Positions 1-5,415 of a DNA stretch of 7,103 nt are shown piece after piece; the stretch's first letter is position 1, and each line of letters begins with the position of its first letter. The notes below the pieces were generated by a model. The model was given only the letters and a program-made list of their open reading frames with translations. It ran no database searches and had not been told where the DNA came from. Where the stretch lies: positions 1 to 7,103 of the forward strand of contig JACDDF010000106.1 of the NCBI GenBank assembly GCA_013817135.1, read 5' to 3'. The DNA comes from Nitrospirales bacterium. Its GTDB lineage: Bacteria > Nitrospirota > Nitrospiria > Nitrospirales > UBA8639. The position numbers and the translations under genes are program-made.

Positions 1-440
1 ACCTGTTCTAGGGCAAGCCGGTGCTCTTTAATGGCTTGGTCGCACGCAACGGCTTTATTGTCCAGAACTTCTTCCTTTTCCTTAAGAGAACGCTCTTTTC
101 GTCGCATCTCCTCATCACGTTTTTCAGATTGGCTGATCTTACGCTCAAGGGCCTCTTCCCGCTGGATGATCTTTCGATCAGCGGCCTGAATCTCATTCCT
201 CTTTTCCTTTTCTTTTGCTTCGAGTTCAGACTTGGCTTGAAACAGTAGATCTTTCGCTTCGAGTTTTGCTTCCTTAACCAGATTTTCAGCCTCTCGTTGA
301 GCGTTTTGGGTGAGCTGTTGAGCTTGCTCTTCAGCGGCTGACCGACGCTTCAAGTCCCTCTGCTGCTGATACACCTTCGATAACACAAATCCAACAAAAA
401 TCCCGATCACCAGTGCAAGTATGGGAATTACCGTGTCCAT
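1..440 (-). CDS. rny: Ribonuclease Y, N-terminal part (3' end cut by window edge)
   Basis: RNase Y is a membrane-anchored endoribonuclease that starts mRNA decay at the inner face of the cytoplasmic membrane. The visible 146 codons begin MDTVIPILALVIGIF, giving one N-terminal membrane segment (about residues 4-20). A long, highly charged coiled coil follows, rich in Lys, Glu, Arg and Gln, with the family phrases 'EAENLVKEAKLEAKDLL' and 'IQREEALERKISQSEKRDEE'. This is the usual RNase Y N-terminal layout. The KH and HD catalytic domains should lie beyond base 1 and cannot be checked, so activity is inferred from the family. The ATG at 438-440 is preceded by a TAGGAG ribosome binding site with good spacing. 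The gene follows a 706 bp untranslated region downstream of zapA. A different coiled-coil membrane protein is possible but unlikely given the match over the whole fragment. Confidence 0.9.
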   Translation of the reverse strand, partial: MDTVIPILALVIGIFVGFVLSKVYQQQRDLKRRSAAEEQAQQLTQNAQREAENLVKEAKLEAKDLLFQAKSELEAKEKEKRNEIQAADRKIIQREEALERKISQSEKRDEEMRRKERSLKEKEEVLDNKAVACDQAIKEHRLALEQ

Positions 441-487
441 AGGTTAGCTCCTATTCGTTTCTTCATATCATCATCAGAAAAGATTTA

Positions 488-535
488 TTCTCCCTTAGTC
501 AGTCGGAAATAATCCCACCAAACCACAAGGGAAAA
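488..535 (-). other. Stem-loop in the rny leader
   Basis: On the minus strand TTTTCCCTT (535-527) can pair with AAGGGAGAA (496-488): nine pairs including one G-U, closing a loop of about 30 nt. It lies some 48 nt before the rny start codon, so it would be in the 5' leader of the rny mRNA. It may be a leader structure affecting mRNA stability or a chance pairing; the large loop lowers confidence. No long T run follows, so it is not an intrinsic terminator. Confidence 0.3.
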
Positions 536-565
536 CCAGAAAAGGAAGGAAAACGAAAACTGGAG

Positions 566-592
566 AAAAGCCTATCTGATTGGACAGAAGGC
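566..592 (-). terminator. Terminator-like hairpin upstream of rny
   Basis: Minus-strand GCCTTCTG (592-585) pairs with CAGATAGGC (578-570), eight pairs with one bulged T and a 6 nt loop. It is followed by TTTT and then a C. This is a moderate rho-independent terminator candidate that could end a transcript from the zapA-rny gap before rny. The short T run and the bulge make it weaker than the terminator at 913-873. Confidence 0.4.
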
Positions 593-736
593 CCGGATTT
601 TTAGGGAACGAGGAGGAGGAGAGATAGGGCAACGCTCTAAGACAAAAGAGCCCATAGCGCCACGCAAAGGACTCACCCAATGAATCCAGCCTTCACAGCT
701 ACTGTTTGAAATGGAAGGACATGGATACAACACAGG

Positions 737-757
737 CCAAAAATTTAAAATTTTTAG
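737..757 (-). repeat. AT-rich inverted repeat
   Basis: Minus-strand CTAAAAATT, TTA loop, AATTTTTGG gives a nine-pair near-palindrome with one G-U pair. As DNA it resembles an AT-rich UP-element or a bendable site; as RNA it would be a weak stem. I could not find a clear -35/-10 pair just downstream, so its role is unknown. Confidence 0.3.
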
Positions 758-872
758 ATCAAAAGGCGAGCCATTCGAATAGGTATGAGCAATTTGCCTC
801 TTCAAAAACGATTTCCAAGATTTCAACCTGCCCTCAAAAAAAAGATTCCTACCTCGTACGATCCCATCATAC

Positions 873-913
873 AAAAAACCCACAATGACTATAAAAACCC
901 TTGCCATAGTGGG
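873..913 (-). terminator. Rho-independent terminator in the zapA-rny gap
   Basis: On the minus strand CCCACTATG (913-905) pairs with CATTGTGGG (887-879), eight pairs with one T-T mismatch around a 17 nt loop. Six T residues (878-873) follow directly. The T tract lies only on the 3' side for minus-strand transcription, so direction is clear. It ends either the slt-zapB-zapA transcript or, more interestingly, the independent small RNA proposed at 978-873. Confidence 0.75.
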
Positions 914-978
914 CCTCCAGTTCAATTCCCCCTACAAGAGGGATATTCCTTTCTTTCTTTGCAATTCAATAACTTATG
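873..978 (-). ncRNA. Candidate small non-coding RNA, about 105 nt
   Basis: A promoter-like sequence (1014-985), a predicted start near 978, an internal hairpin (947-924: AAT, a bulged A and TCCCTC pairing with GGGGGAATT over a TTGTA loop) and a strong terminator (913-873) occur in the order and spacing of a free-standing small RNA. The linker between the two hairpins contains the purine-rich element CTGGAGG, which would be exposed. I do not recognise an RNA family. The location just after zapA recalls 6S RNA, but the length is short and the usual long interrupted hairpin with a central bubble is not evident. The alternative is that this is simply the 3' untranslated end of the zapA transcript. 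Confidence 0.4.
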
Positions 979-984
979 AAGAGT

Positions 985-1014
985 AAAATATCAGAAGACG
1001 ATGAGGTATTTCAA
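985..1014 (-). promoter_or_regulatory. Sigma-70-like promoter candidate
   Basis: Minus-strand TTGAAA (1014-1009) and TATTTT (990-985) are separated by 18 bp. The -10 box is preceded by TG plus one base, an extended -10 element. A start would fall near 978, about 65 nt before the terminator hairpin at 913. No protein gene starts close downstream, so the promoter points to a non-coding transcript. Confidence 0.45.
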
Positions 1015-1146
1015 TAAAAGGGCAGCTGAATGATGGGAATAGACCGACAAGCATTCGGCAACGAACGGAATGAAGTACTTCAACCAATTGATTTCAAAGG
1101 TAATACCTAAATACGGCAGGAAGGAAGGATACGAAGAAGAGAATGG

Positions 1147-1440
1147 TTAATTCGGGTTGGTCTCAAGGTGCTTTTCTATCGTTTCCAATAAAACCTGAGT
1201 CCGTCGCTCAATTTCAGCTTCCCCAAACTGCCGGTGCCTCTCTTGTCGAAAAAGCTGATCCGTAATGTTAATTGCGGCCAAAATAGCCAGCTTAGTGGGT
1301 GTGCTTGTTCTGGTTTTTTGAGCAAGGTTTCGCATTTGCGCATCCACATACCCGGCCAACTCATGAAAATACGCCTCATCTCCCTCTCCTTGAAGAGAGA
1401 TTCGATGACCAAAGATTTCGACTTCAATGGTCCTCGTCAT
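1147..1440 (-). CDS. zapA: Cell division protein ZapA
   Basis: ZapA is a small cytoplasmic protein that binds FtsZ and cross-links its protofilaments at the division site. The 97-residue product has the usual family length and layout. An N-terminal beta-strand region ends in 'VEIFGHRISLQGEGDEAYF'; the helix 'LAGYVDAQMRNLAQ' and the signature 'KLAILAAINITDQLF' (about residues 50-64) follow, then a C-terminal coiled coil for dimerisation. The ATG at 1440 lies only 16 bp after the zapB stop and has a weak ribosome binding site, so translational coupling to zapB is likely. I take the next clear minus-strand terminator (913-873) as a possible operon end. Confidence 0.93.
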   Translation of the reverse strand: MTRTIEVEIFGHRISLQGEGDEAYFHELAGYVDAQMRNLAQKTRTSTPTKLAILAAINITDQLFRQERHRQFGEAEIERRTQVLLETIEKHLETNPN

Positions 1441-1456
1441 GCCCTAGTCCCATAGG

Positions 1457-1690
1457 TTAATCGTTCGGACGGTCCAAAAATTCAAGCTCGCCAAGTACTT
1501 TTTCAATTCTAGACCGGATCGTGGTCCGCTCCTCTTCCCATCCTTCAGACATTTCTTCGTGTTTTGCCAGCCGCTCTCGAGTGGATTCCAACTCCTGTTC
1601 AAGGTGGGATTTATTCTGCCGTAGCTCAATAACCAGATCAAGTAATTTCTTAACCCGAACCTCCAACGTTTCTAATTTATCTACACTCAC
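1457..1690 (-). CDS. zapB: ZapB-like coiled-coil division protein
   Basis: This small, almost entirely helical protein (77 residues from the chosen start) has heptad-like spacing of Leu, Val and Ile through 'LETLEVRVKKLLDLVIELR' and 'IEKVLGELEFLD', and many Glu, Arg and Lys. Length, composition and position before zapA fit the ZapB/DUF904 family, which binds ZapA and helps position the Z-ring in the cytoplasm. Two in-frame GTG codons compete. The upstream one (1696-1694) lies 1 nt after an AAGGAGG ribosome binding site, too close to use. The GTG at 1690-1688 is 7 nt from it, so I start there, giving MSVDKLETL. It begins 49 bp after the transglycosylase stop and ends 16 bp before zapA. Coiled coils are easily confused, so the exact family is less sure than the coding status. 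Confidence 0.8.
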   Translation of the reverse strand: MSVDKLETLEVRVKKLLDLVIELRQNKSHLEQELESTRERLAKHEEMSEGWEEERTTIRSRIEKVLGELEFLDRPND

Positions 1691-1697
1691 GTGCACG

Positions 1698-1704
1698 CCT
1701 CCTT
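1698..1704 (-). promoter_or_regulatory. Ribosome binding site that decides the zapB start
   Basis: Minus-strand AAGGAGG is a near-perfect anti-16S match. Its spacing is 1 nt to the GTG at 1696 and 7 nt to the in-frame GTG at 1690, which favours the downstream start. Confidence 0.75.
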
Positions 1705-1739
1705 ATTAGCTAGGGCAAACGAGGCGGACTATAATTCGT

Positions 1740-3992
1740 TCAACAAAACCTGTCAAGAGAAACACCTCGGCAGGCATCCCCAAACAGAGTCCGATAAATT
1801 CGATAGCTTCCGAGTACGCGTTTCACGTATCCACGGGTTTCTCGAAATCCAATCAGCTCGATAAATTCATCCGGATCTCGATGACCATTTTGCCCAATCC
1901 ATCGTTTGACCGCCTGGGGTCCAGCATTATAGGCGGCCACTGAATAAATAATATTGCCTTGAAATTCATTCAGCAATTGACCCAAGTAATACGTCCCCAA
2001 TTGAATATTGCGGCTTGGTTCCTCCAGGCCCTTCCGATCAGAATCGGAATCCGGTAACCCCAACTGACGACCAACTCTTTTGGCTGTCTCTGGCATGAGT
2101 TGCATCAGGCCAATCGCGCCAACAGGGGAAACGACGCGGGCACTATATAGGCTTTCTTCACGAATTAGCCCCGCGACTAAAAACGGGTCCACTTGCTTTG
2201 GGGCAAACGATTGAATAACCCTTTGGTAGCCCATGGGGAAAGCGCCCAACCAGGCAGCAGAGGAGGAATGAAGTTGTCCTTTCCGCAATGTCGCCCCAAA
2301 ATGACGAATAGATAATCGAATCCCGACATCGTACGCTCCAACTTCGCTTGCTAACGAGACCAATTGAGGAAAAGCTTGGGGGTCCGCTCCGAAGCGGGCA
2401 AAAACAACCTCAAGCTCTTGGACTGCCTCCTTATGCAGATGAAGGGTTCGTAACTCTTGAATTTTTTGATAGTGGATATCCTGCTGAAGATGAGCTGGAG
2501 TATCCACCTTCATCACGTCAGTTGATGCCAACACGGCCCATTGTGTCGTCGAGATTTCTGTGGGACCGAGTCGAATCTCCGCCAATTGCCCATAATAGGT
2601 AAAGGGGTAGTCCTGGCTTAACTTTTTTAGACGTTCTCGCGCGGGCTCCATCTGCCCAAGATGTTCCTGGGCACGGGCGAGCCAATAGAAAGCCTGTGAG
2701 GCCGCATGCAGAGAAGAATCGGTTTGGGGAGTTCCAACTGCCTGGATAATCTCCTGAAAAATTTCAATGGCTTCAATGAATTGTTTCTGTTGATAGTGAA
2801 TCCACCCCACTCGCCAAAACGCATCCAACCGCTGCGTCAACGTGTGAGCCACAGCGCCTGCCCGCCTGTAGGCCTTCCCAGCCTCTAGCCAGCGCGCATG
2901 ATCTTCCAACCAAATCCCGTAAAAGGTGAAGAGCATCGATTGCTGATCACCGGTTACCCTATCAATTGAGGGGGCTCGGACAAGAGCCTCCAATTCTGGC
3001 CCTTTCCCCTGGCGCAAATACACTCTTCCCAACCATACCCATGCATCATCTGTTCTGGAGGAGGAGGAACGCGATAGCGAGGTCAGTATCGCTTCTGCCT
3101 GGTCATACCGTTTCAAACGAACCAAGGCCATGGCCAACGTGTATTGGACCTGAAAAAACTGAGGAGTGGGAGAAGACAGAGACGTAATGTGTTGAAATTC
3201 TTGAACGGCTTCCTCCAAAGCCCCCCCGTTATACAATGCCATGCTACGCTTGTATCGCTCTTCCAGGAAGGGTAAAAACAAAGAACCCACTTCCCGGCGT
3301 AGCCACGACTCAGCCTGCACTCGCTCTGGGGCTAAGGGGAATTTCCACCATAATTCACGGAAAATCTCAATAGCCTTTTCCCGTTGTCCCATTTGAGCAG
3401 AACAAAGACCCATTTGGAAGAAGGCTTCTGATGATTTAGGATGGTCAGATTTTATACTGAGAGCCTGGGACCACATCGAGAGGGCTGCGCCGCAATCACC
3501 CAATTTTGCCAAAACATCCCCCCCCGCATAGAGTGCTTCAGCCCGAAGCAAAGAGTCGGCATAGTGCTCATTAAACTGTTGAAACGCCTCTGCGGCTTCC
3601 TTCCCTAAACCAGCATGGGCATATGCCTGCCCCATCCAAAAGGTGAGATAATCCCCCAGAACAGGAAAATCATGAAGAGCGGATTGCAACAGGGGAATAG
3701 CCTCAAGAGGAGAGGTTCCCTTGAGCCAATATCCATAACGGAACCCGGCACGTTTGACCAAAGCGGAATTACCATAGGATGTGAGGATCTGATTGAAAGA
3801 CTTGGCATGATCCCATCTGGCTTCAGAATCAGCTTCAGATAATTCTATTTGTTCAAGAAATTGCGCAGCACATCCTTCAGCATTTTGACAGGGAGCCGAA
3901 GGAGGGTCCAAGGAGACGACGGTCTGAGGTAGGAAAAGGATGCATGCCCCCACGATCACTCCGCCAATCAAGTGTCTAGACAGAATCCTCAT
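1740..3992 (-). CDS. slt: Exported soluble lytic transglycosylase (Slt70-like, GH23)
   Basis: This enzyme cleaves the MurNAc-GlcNAc bond of peptidoglycan with formation of 1,6-anhydroMurNAc in the periplasm. The 750-residue product starts MRILSRHLIGGVIVGACILF, a signal peptide with likely cleavage after 'TVVS'. A long alpha-helical, TPR-like region (about 30-560) follows, as in the ring of E. coli Slt70. The C-terminal SLT domain has 'LIREESLYS' with catalytic Glu613 (aligned to the Glu of RQES in Slt70), 'SPVGAIGLMQLMPETA', 'NIQLGTYYLGQLL', 'SVAAYNAGPQAVKRW' and 'ETRGYVKRVL'. An upstream in-frame ATG (4016) would add eight residues, but GAGGAG sits 4 nt before the ATG at 3992, which I prefer. 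At 750 residues it is longer than E. coli Slt70 (645), the excess being in the helical part. It heads a tight slt-zapB-zapA cluster, linking it to septal wall turnover by inference. 'VGAC' resembles a lipobox but is followed by more hydrophobic residues. Confidence 0.93.
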   Translation of the reverse strand: MRILSRHLIGGVIVGACILFLPQTVVSLDPPSAPCQNAEGCAAQFLEQIELSEADSEARWDHAKSFNQILTSYGNSALVKRAGFRYGYWLKGTSPLEAIPLLQSALHDFPVLGDYLTFWMGQAYAHAGLGKEAAEAFQQFNEHYADSLLRAEALYAGGDVLAKLGDCGAALSMWSQALSIKSDHPKSSEAFFQMGLCSAQMGQREKAIEIFRELWWKFPLAPERVQAESWLRREVGSLFLPFLEERYKRSMALYNGGALEEAVQEFQHITSLSSPTPQFFQVQYTLAMALVRLKRYDQAEAILTSLSRSSSSRTDDAWVWLGRVYLRQGKGPELEALVRAPSIDRVTGDQQSMLFTFYGIWLEDHARWLEAGKAYRRAGAVAHTLTQRLDAFWRVGWIHYQQKQFIEAIEIFQEIIQAVGTPQTDSSLHAASQAFYWLARAQEHLGQMEPARERLKKLSQDYPFTYYGQLAEIRLGPTEISTTQWAVLASTDVMKVDTPAHLQQDIHYQKIQELRTLHLHKEAVQELEVVFARFGADPQAFPQLVSLASEVGAYDVGIRLSIRHFGATLRKGQLHSSSAAWLGAFPMGYQRVIQSFAPKQVDPFLVAGLIREESLYSARVVSPVGAIGLMQLMPETAKRVGRQLGLPDSDSDRKGLEEPSRNIQLGTYYLGQLLNEFQGNIIYSVAAYNAGPQAVKRWIGQNGHRDPDEFIELIGFRETRGYVKRVLGSYRIYRTLFGDACRGVSLDRFC

Positions 3993-3994
3993 GA

Positions 3995-4000
3995 CTCTCC
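3995..4000 (-). promoter_or_regulatory. Ribosome binding site that decides the slt start
   Basis: Minus-strand TTGAGGAGAGTC directly precedes the ATG at 3992-3990 and carries a GAGGAG core. It lies inside the frame of the possible upstream start at 4016, whose own upstream sequence (AAGCTTGTAGAT) lacks a good Shine-Dalgarno match. The exact core may be shifted by a base or two from the coordinates given. Confidence 0.6.
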
Positions 4001-4016
4001 TCAATATCAATATCAT

Positions 4017-4353
4017 TATCTACAAGCTTACCCAGTATTCGTTATGCATACAATCACCAGTGTGCCAGAAAATTCCAATCAAAAGCGTGGCAAGACGAGT
4101 CGCCCGGAGACATGACCTTCATCCCCCTCATTTCTATAACTCGGAGACGCACCCTTCAGACAAATCCTACACCCTCTTCCTGACAATGGGAACCCAAAGA
4201 ATTCAGGAATTTCAGACTAGACTAGAGACACAAAGAAGGAAAAATGACGTGGCAAATGCTAAGGAAAGTAAGGAGAAGCATCTGGGTAAACACAAGGGAG
4301 GCGCATTAGTGGCCATGCAGACCGTAGAATAATGAATTGAGCGACACTCGTAT
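4017..4353. other. Gene-free stretch between the HDOD gene and slt
   Basis: I see no supported gene here. An antisense plus-strand frame runs through it from inside slt but has low-complexity, non-protein-like composition. No GC-rich hairpin with a T tract follows the HDOD stop codon. A weak promoter-like pair for slt, TTGTCT (4163-4158) and TATAGA (4138-4133), has a long 19 bp spacer, so I do not list it separately. The promoter for slt and the zap genes probably lies somewhere in this stretch. Confidence 0.5.
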
Positions 4354-5250
4354 TTACTGAATCGCCATCTGCTGAATACTTGGCATCCAGCTTTGCCAAA
4401 TCGGTAGATCATCCCACAGACCTAAACGGGTTAAATACTCTTCTCCTTCTTTCCCAATGACGCCATCTCCATCCTGAGCGATCCCTCCCCCCTCAACAAA
4501 ATTTGCGGCATACACAGCTGTCAAAGGATCAAAGGTCGTATGGGGAAAATTCGATGGATCATCATGGAACGCCACAATCCCAAGTAACATATCCTCTATA
4601 CCCCATCGCGCCAGAAAAGTGGCTCCACTTTCGCCGTGTGTGTACCCTAAAGCCTGTCTTTCCAACACTGCCAAGTTCCCTCCTCGGCATTGGGCTATCT
4701 CTACGACCGTCGTGAATGCCTCCGGCTGCTGAGTCAAAAACACGAGCATGCCAATATCATGAAGCACCCCTCCCACAAACGATTGCCACACCATGCGTTG
4801 ATTCGACCCCCGATTCAAGGCAATTAACGCAGCAAGGTATCCCGTTCTGAGGCTATGCCTCCACAGACTTACAATACGCGAAGACTCGACTTCGCAGCCC
4901 TCGGATAGGAGAAACACTTCGACTCCAATTCCTAAGGCACGCTCCAGATCAACTGGGATCATTCCTGCATCACCCGCAATTGCCTGCACATGCACTGTCA
5001 CCTCACGGTCAAGATGAGATAACTTTCTGGATTGAAGCTCATCAAAACTTGTTTGCCCTCTTATCAACAATCGAGGTGAAAAAGATCCTGACCAGGGCGC
5101 CAGTGGCTCCCCAGCATGAGACAAAGCCATCCAGTTCTCATGGGTCCTTTCTCCATCGCTATCCCAAGAGTCATCATCTGTTCGACGCCAATATTCAGTC
5201 ACGTGAGATACTCCAAGAAACACAAAAGGATTACAGAAGCCCGAAAGCAT
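4354..5250 (-). CDS. HDOD-domain signalling protein
   Basis: HDOD proteins are non-enzymatic or poorly understood relatives of HD phosphohydrolases, often tied to two-component or cyclic-di-GMP signalling. The C-terminal two thirds of this 298-residue protein is a good HDOD match: 'LWRHSLRTGYLAALIA' (His132), 'VGGVLHDIGMLVF' (His164-Asp165), 'YTHGESGATFLARWGI' (His205), 'GIVAFHDDPSN' (His229) and 'TAVYAANFV' (about 244-252). Several metal-type residues of the HD fold are therefore kept. The N-terminal third (1-100) is poorly conserved and I cannot see the usual HDOD 'DP..L...LLRLANSA' segment; only 'LDREVTVHVQAIAGDAG' and 'DLERALGIGVEVFLL' resemble it. AAGGAG lies 7 nt before the ATG at 5250, supporting this start. 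It follows the kinase by 165 bp with no visible terminator, so the two may act in one pathway. The output is unknown. Confidence 0.8.
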   Translation of the reverse strand: MLSGFCNPFVFLGVSHVTEYWRRTDDDSWDSDGERTHENWMALSHAGEPLAPWSGSFSPRLLIRGQTSFDELQSRKLSHLDREVTVHVQAIAGDAGMIPVDLERALGIGVEVFLLSEGCEVESSRIVSLWRHSLRTGYLAALIALNRGSNQRMVWQSFVGGVLHDIGMLVFLTQQPEAFTTVVEIAQCRGGNLAVLERQALGYTHGESGATFLARWGIEDMLLGIVAFHDDPSNFPHTTFDPLTAVYAANFVEGGGIAQDGDGVIGKEGEEYLTRLGLWDDLPIWQSWMPSIQQMAIQ

Positions 5251-5415
5251 TCTCCTACTCCTTCAATTTTTCTCGGCTTCCCCAAACTGACTCTTGAGGT
5301 GCAAACCCGTAAGACAGGACATGAAAAATGCTAATCAATAGAAAGAAACAACAGTACAACGCAACACTCATGAAGAGATGCTCAGAACGAACGATTGATT
5401 CACTGGATGAAGAAA

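Larger units (their letters stand above)
441..1146. other. Long intergenic region between zapA and rny
   Basis: This 706 bp stretch has no convincing protein gene; the open frames in it are low-complexity, rich in Ser, Pro, Trp and Cys, or antisense. Read on the minus strand it contains, in order: a promoter-like pair (1014-985), a hairpin (947-924), a strong intrinsic terminator (913-873), an AT-rich stem (757-737), two GC-containing hairpins (about 690-626), a weaker terminator-like hairpin (592-566) and a long-loop stem in the rny leader (535-488). Many bacteria carry 6S RNA just downstream of zapA, so one of these segments could be a diverged ssrS. I did not find the 6S fold clearly enough to call it. 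Confidence 0.6.

Noticed and set aside
572..907. Minus-strand frame of 111 codons starting MARVFIVIVGFLYDG, with a CTGGAGG ribosome-binding-like site 6 nt upstream of the ATG.
   Set aside because: The start codon lies inside the stem of the strong terminator at 913-873, and the remainder is rich in Ser, Pro, Trp and Cys with no protein-like pattern. A short hydrophobic peptide cannot be fully excluded.
1071..1082. Perfect 12 bp palindrome TGAAGTACTTCA in the zapA-rny gap.
   Set aside because: One or two such palindromes are expected by chance in 7 kb, and it does not sit at a clear promoter or match an operator I know.
3920..3992. Lipobox-like VGAC in the Slt signal peptide.
   Set aside because: The Cys lies in the middle of the hydrophobic stretch, which continues ILFLPQTVVS; ordinary signal peptidase I cleavage is more likely.
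4062..4067. TGGCAC on the minus strand upstream of slt, resembling the -24 half of a sigma-54 promoter.
   Set aside because: The -12 half (TTGC) is not at the required 5 bp spacing; the nearest TTGTA is 8 bp away.
3940..4332. Plus-strand frame of 130 codons across the slt start and the gap upstream.
   Set aside because: It is antisense to the slt signal peptide, has no clear ribosome binding site and has no recognisable protein composition.
5251..5415. Possible promoter or terminator between the kinase and the HDOD gene.
   Set aside because: I found no GC-rich hairpin with a T tract and only poor -35/-10 matches, so nothing is listed.
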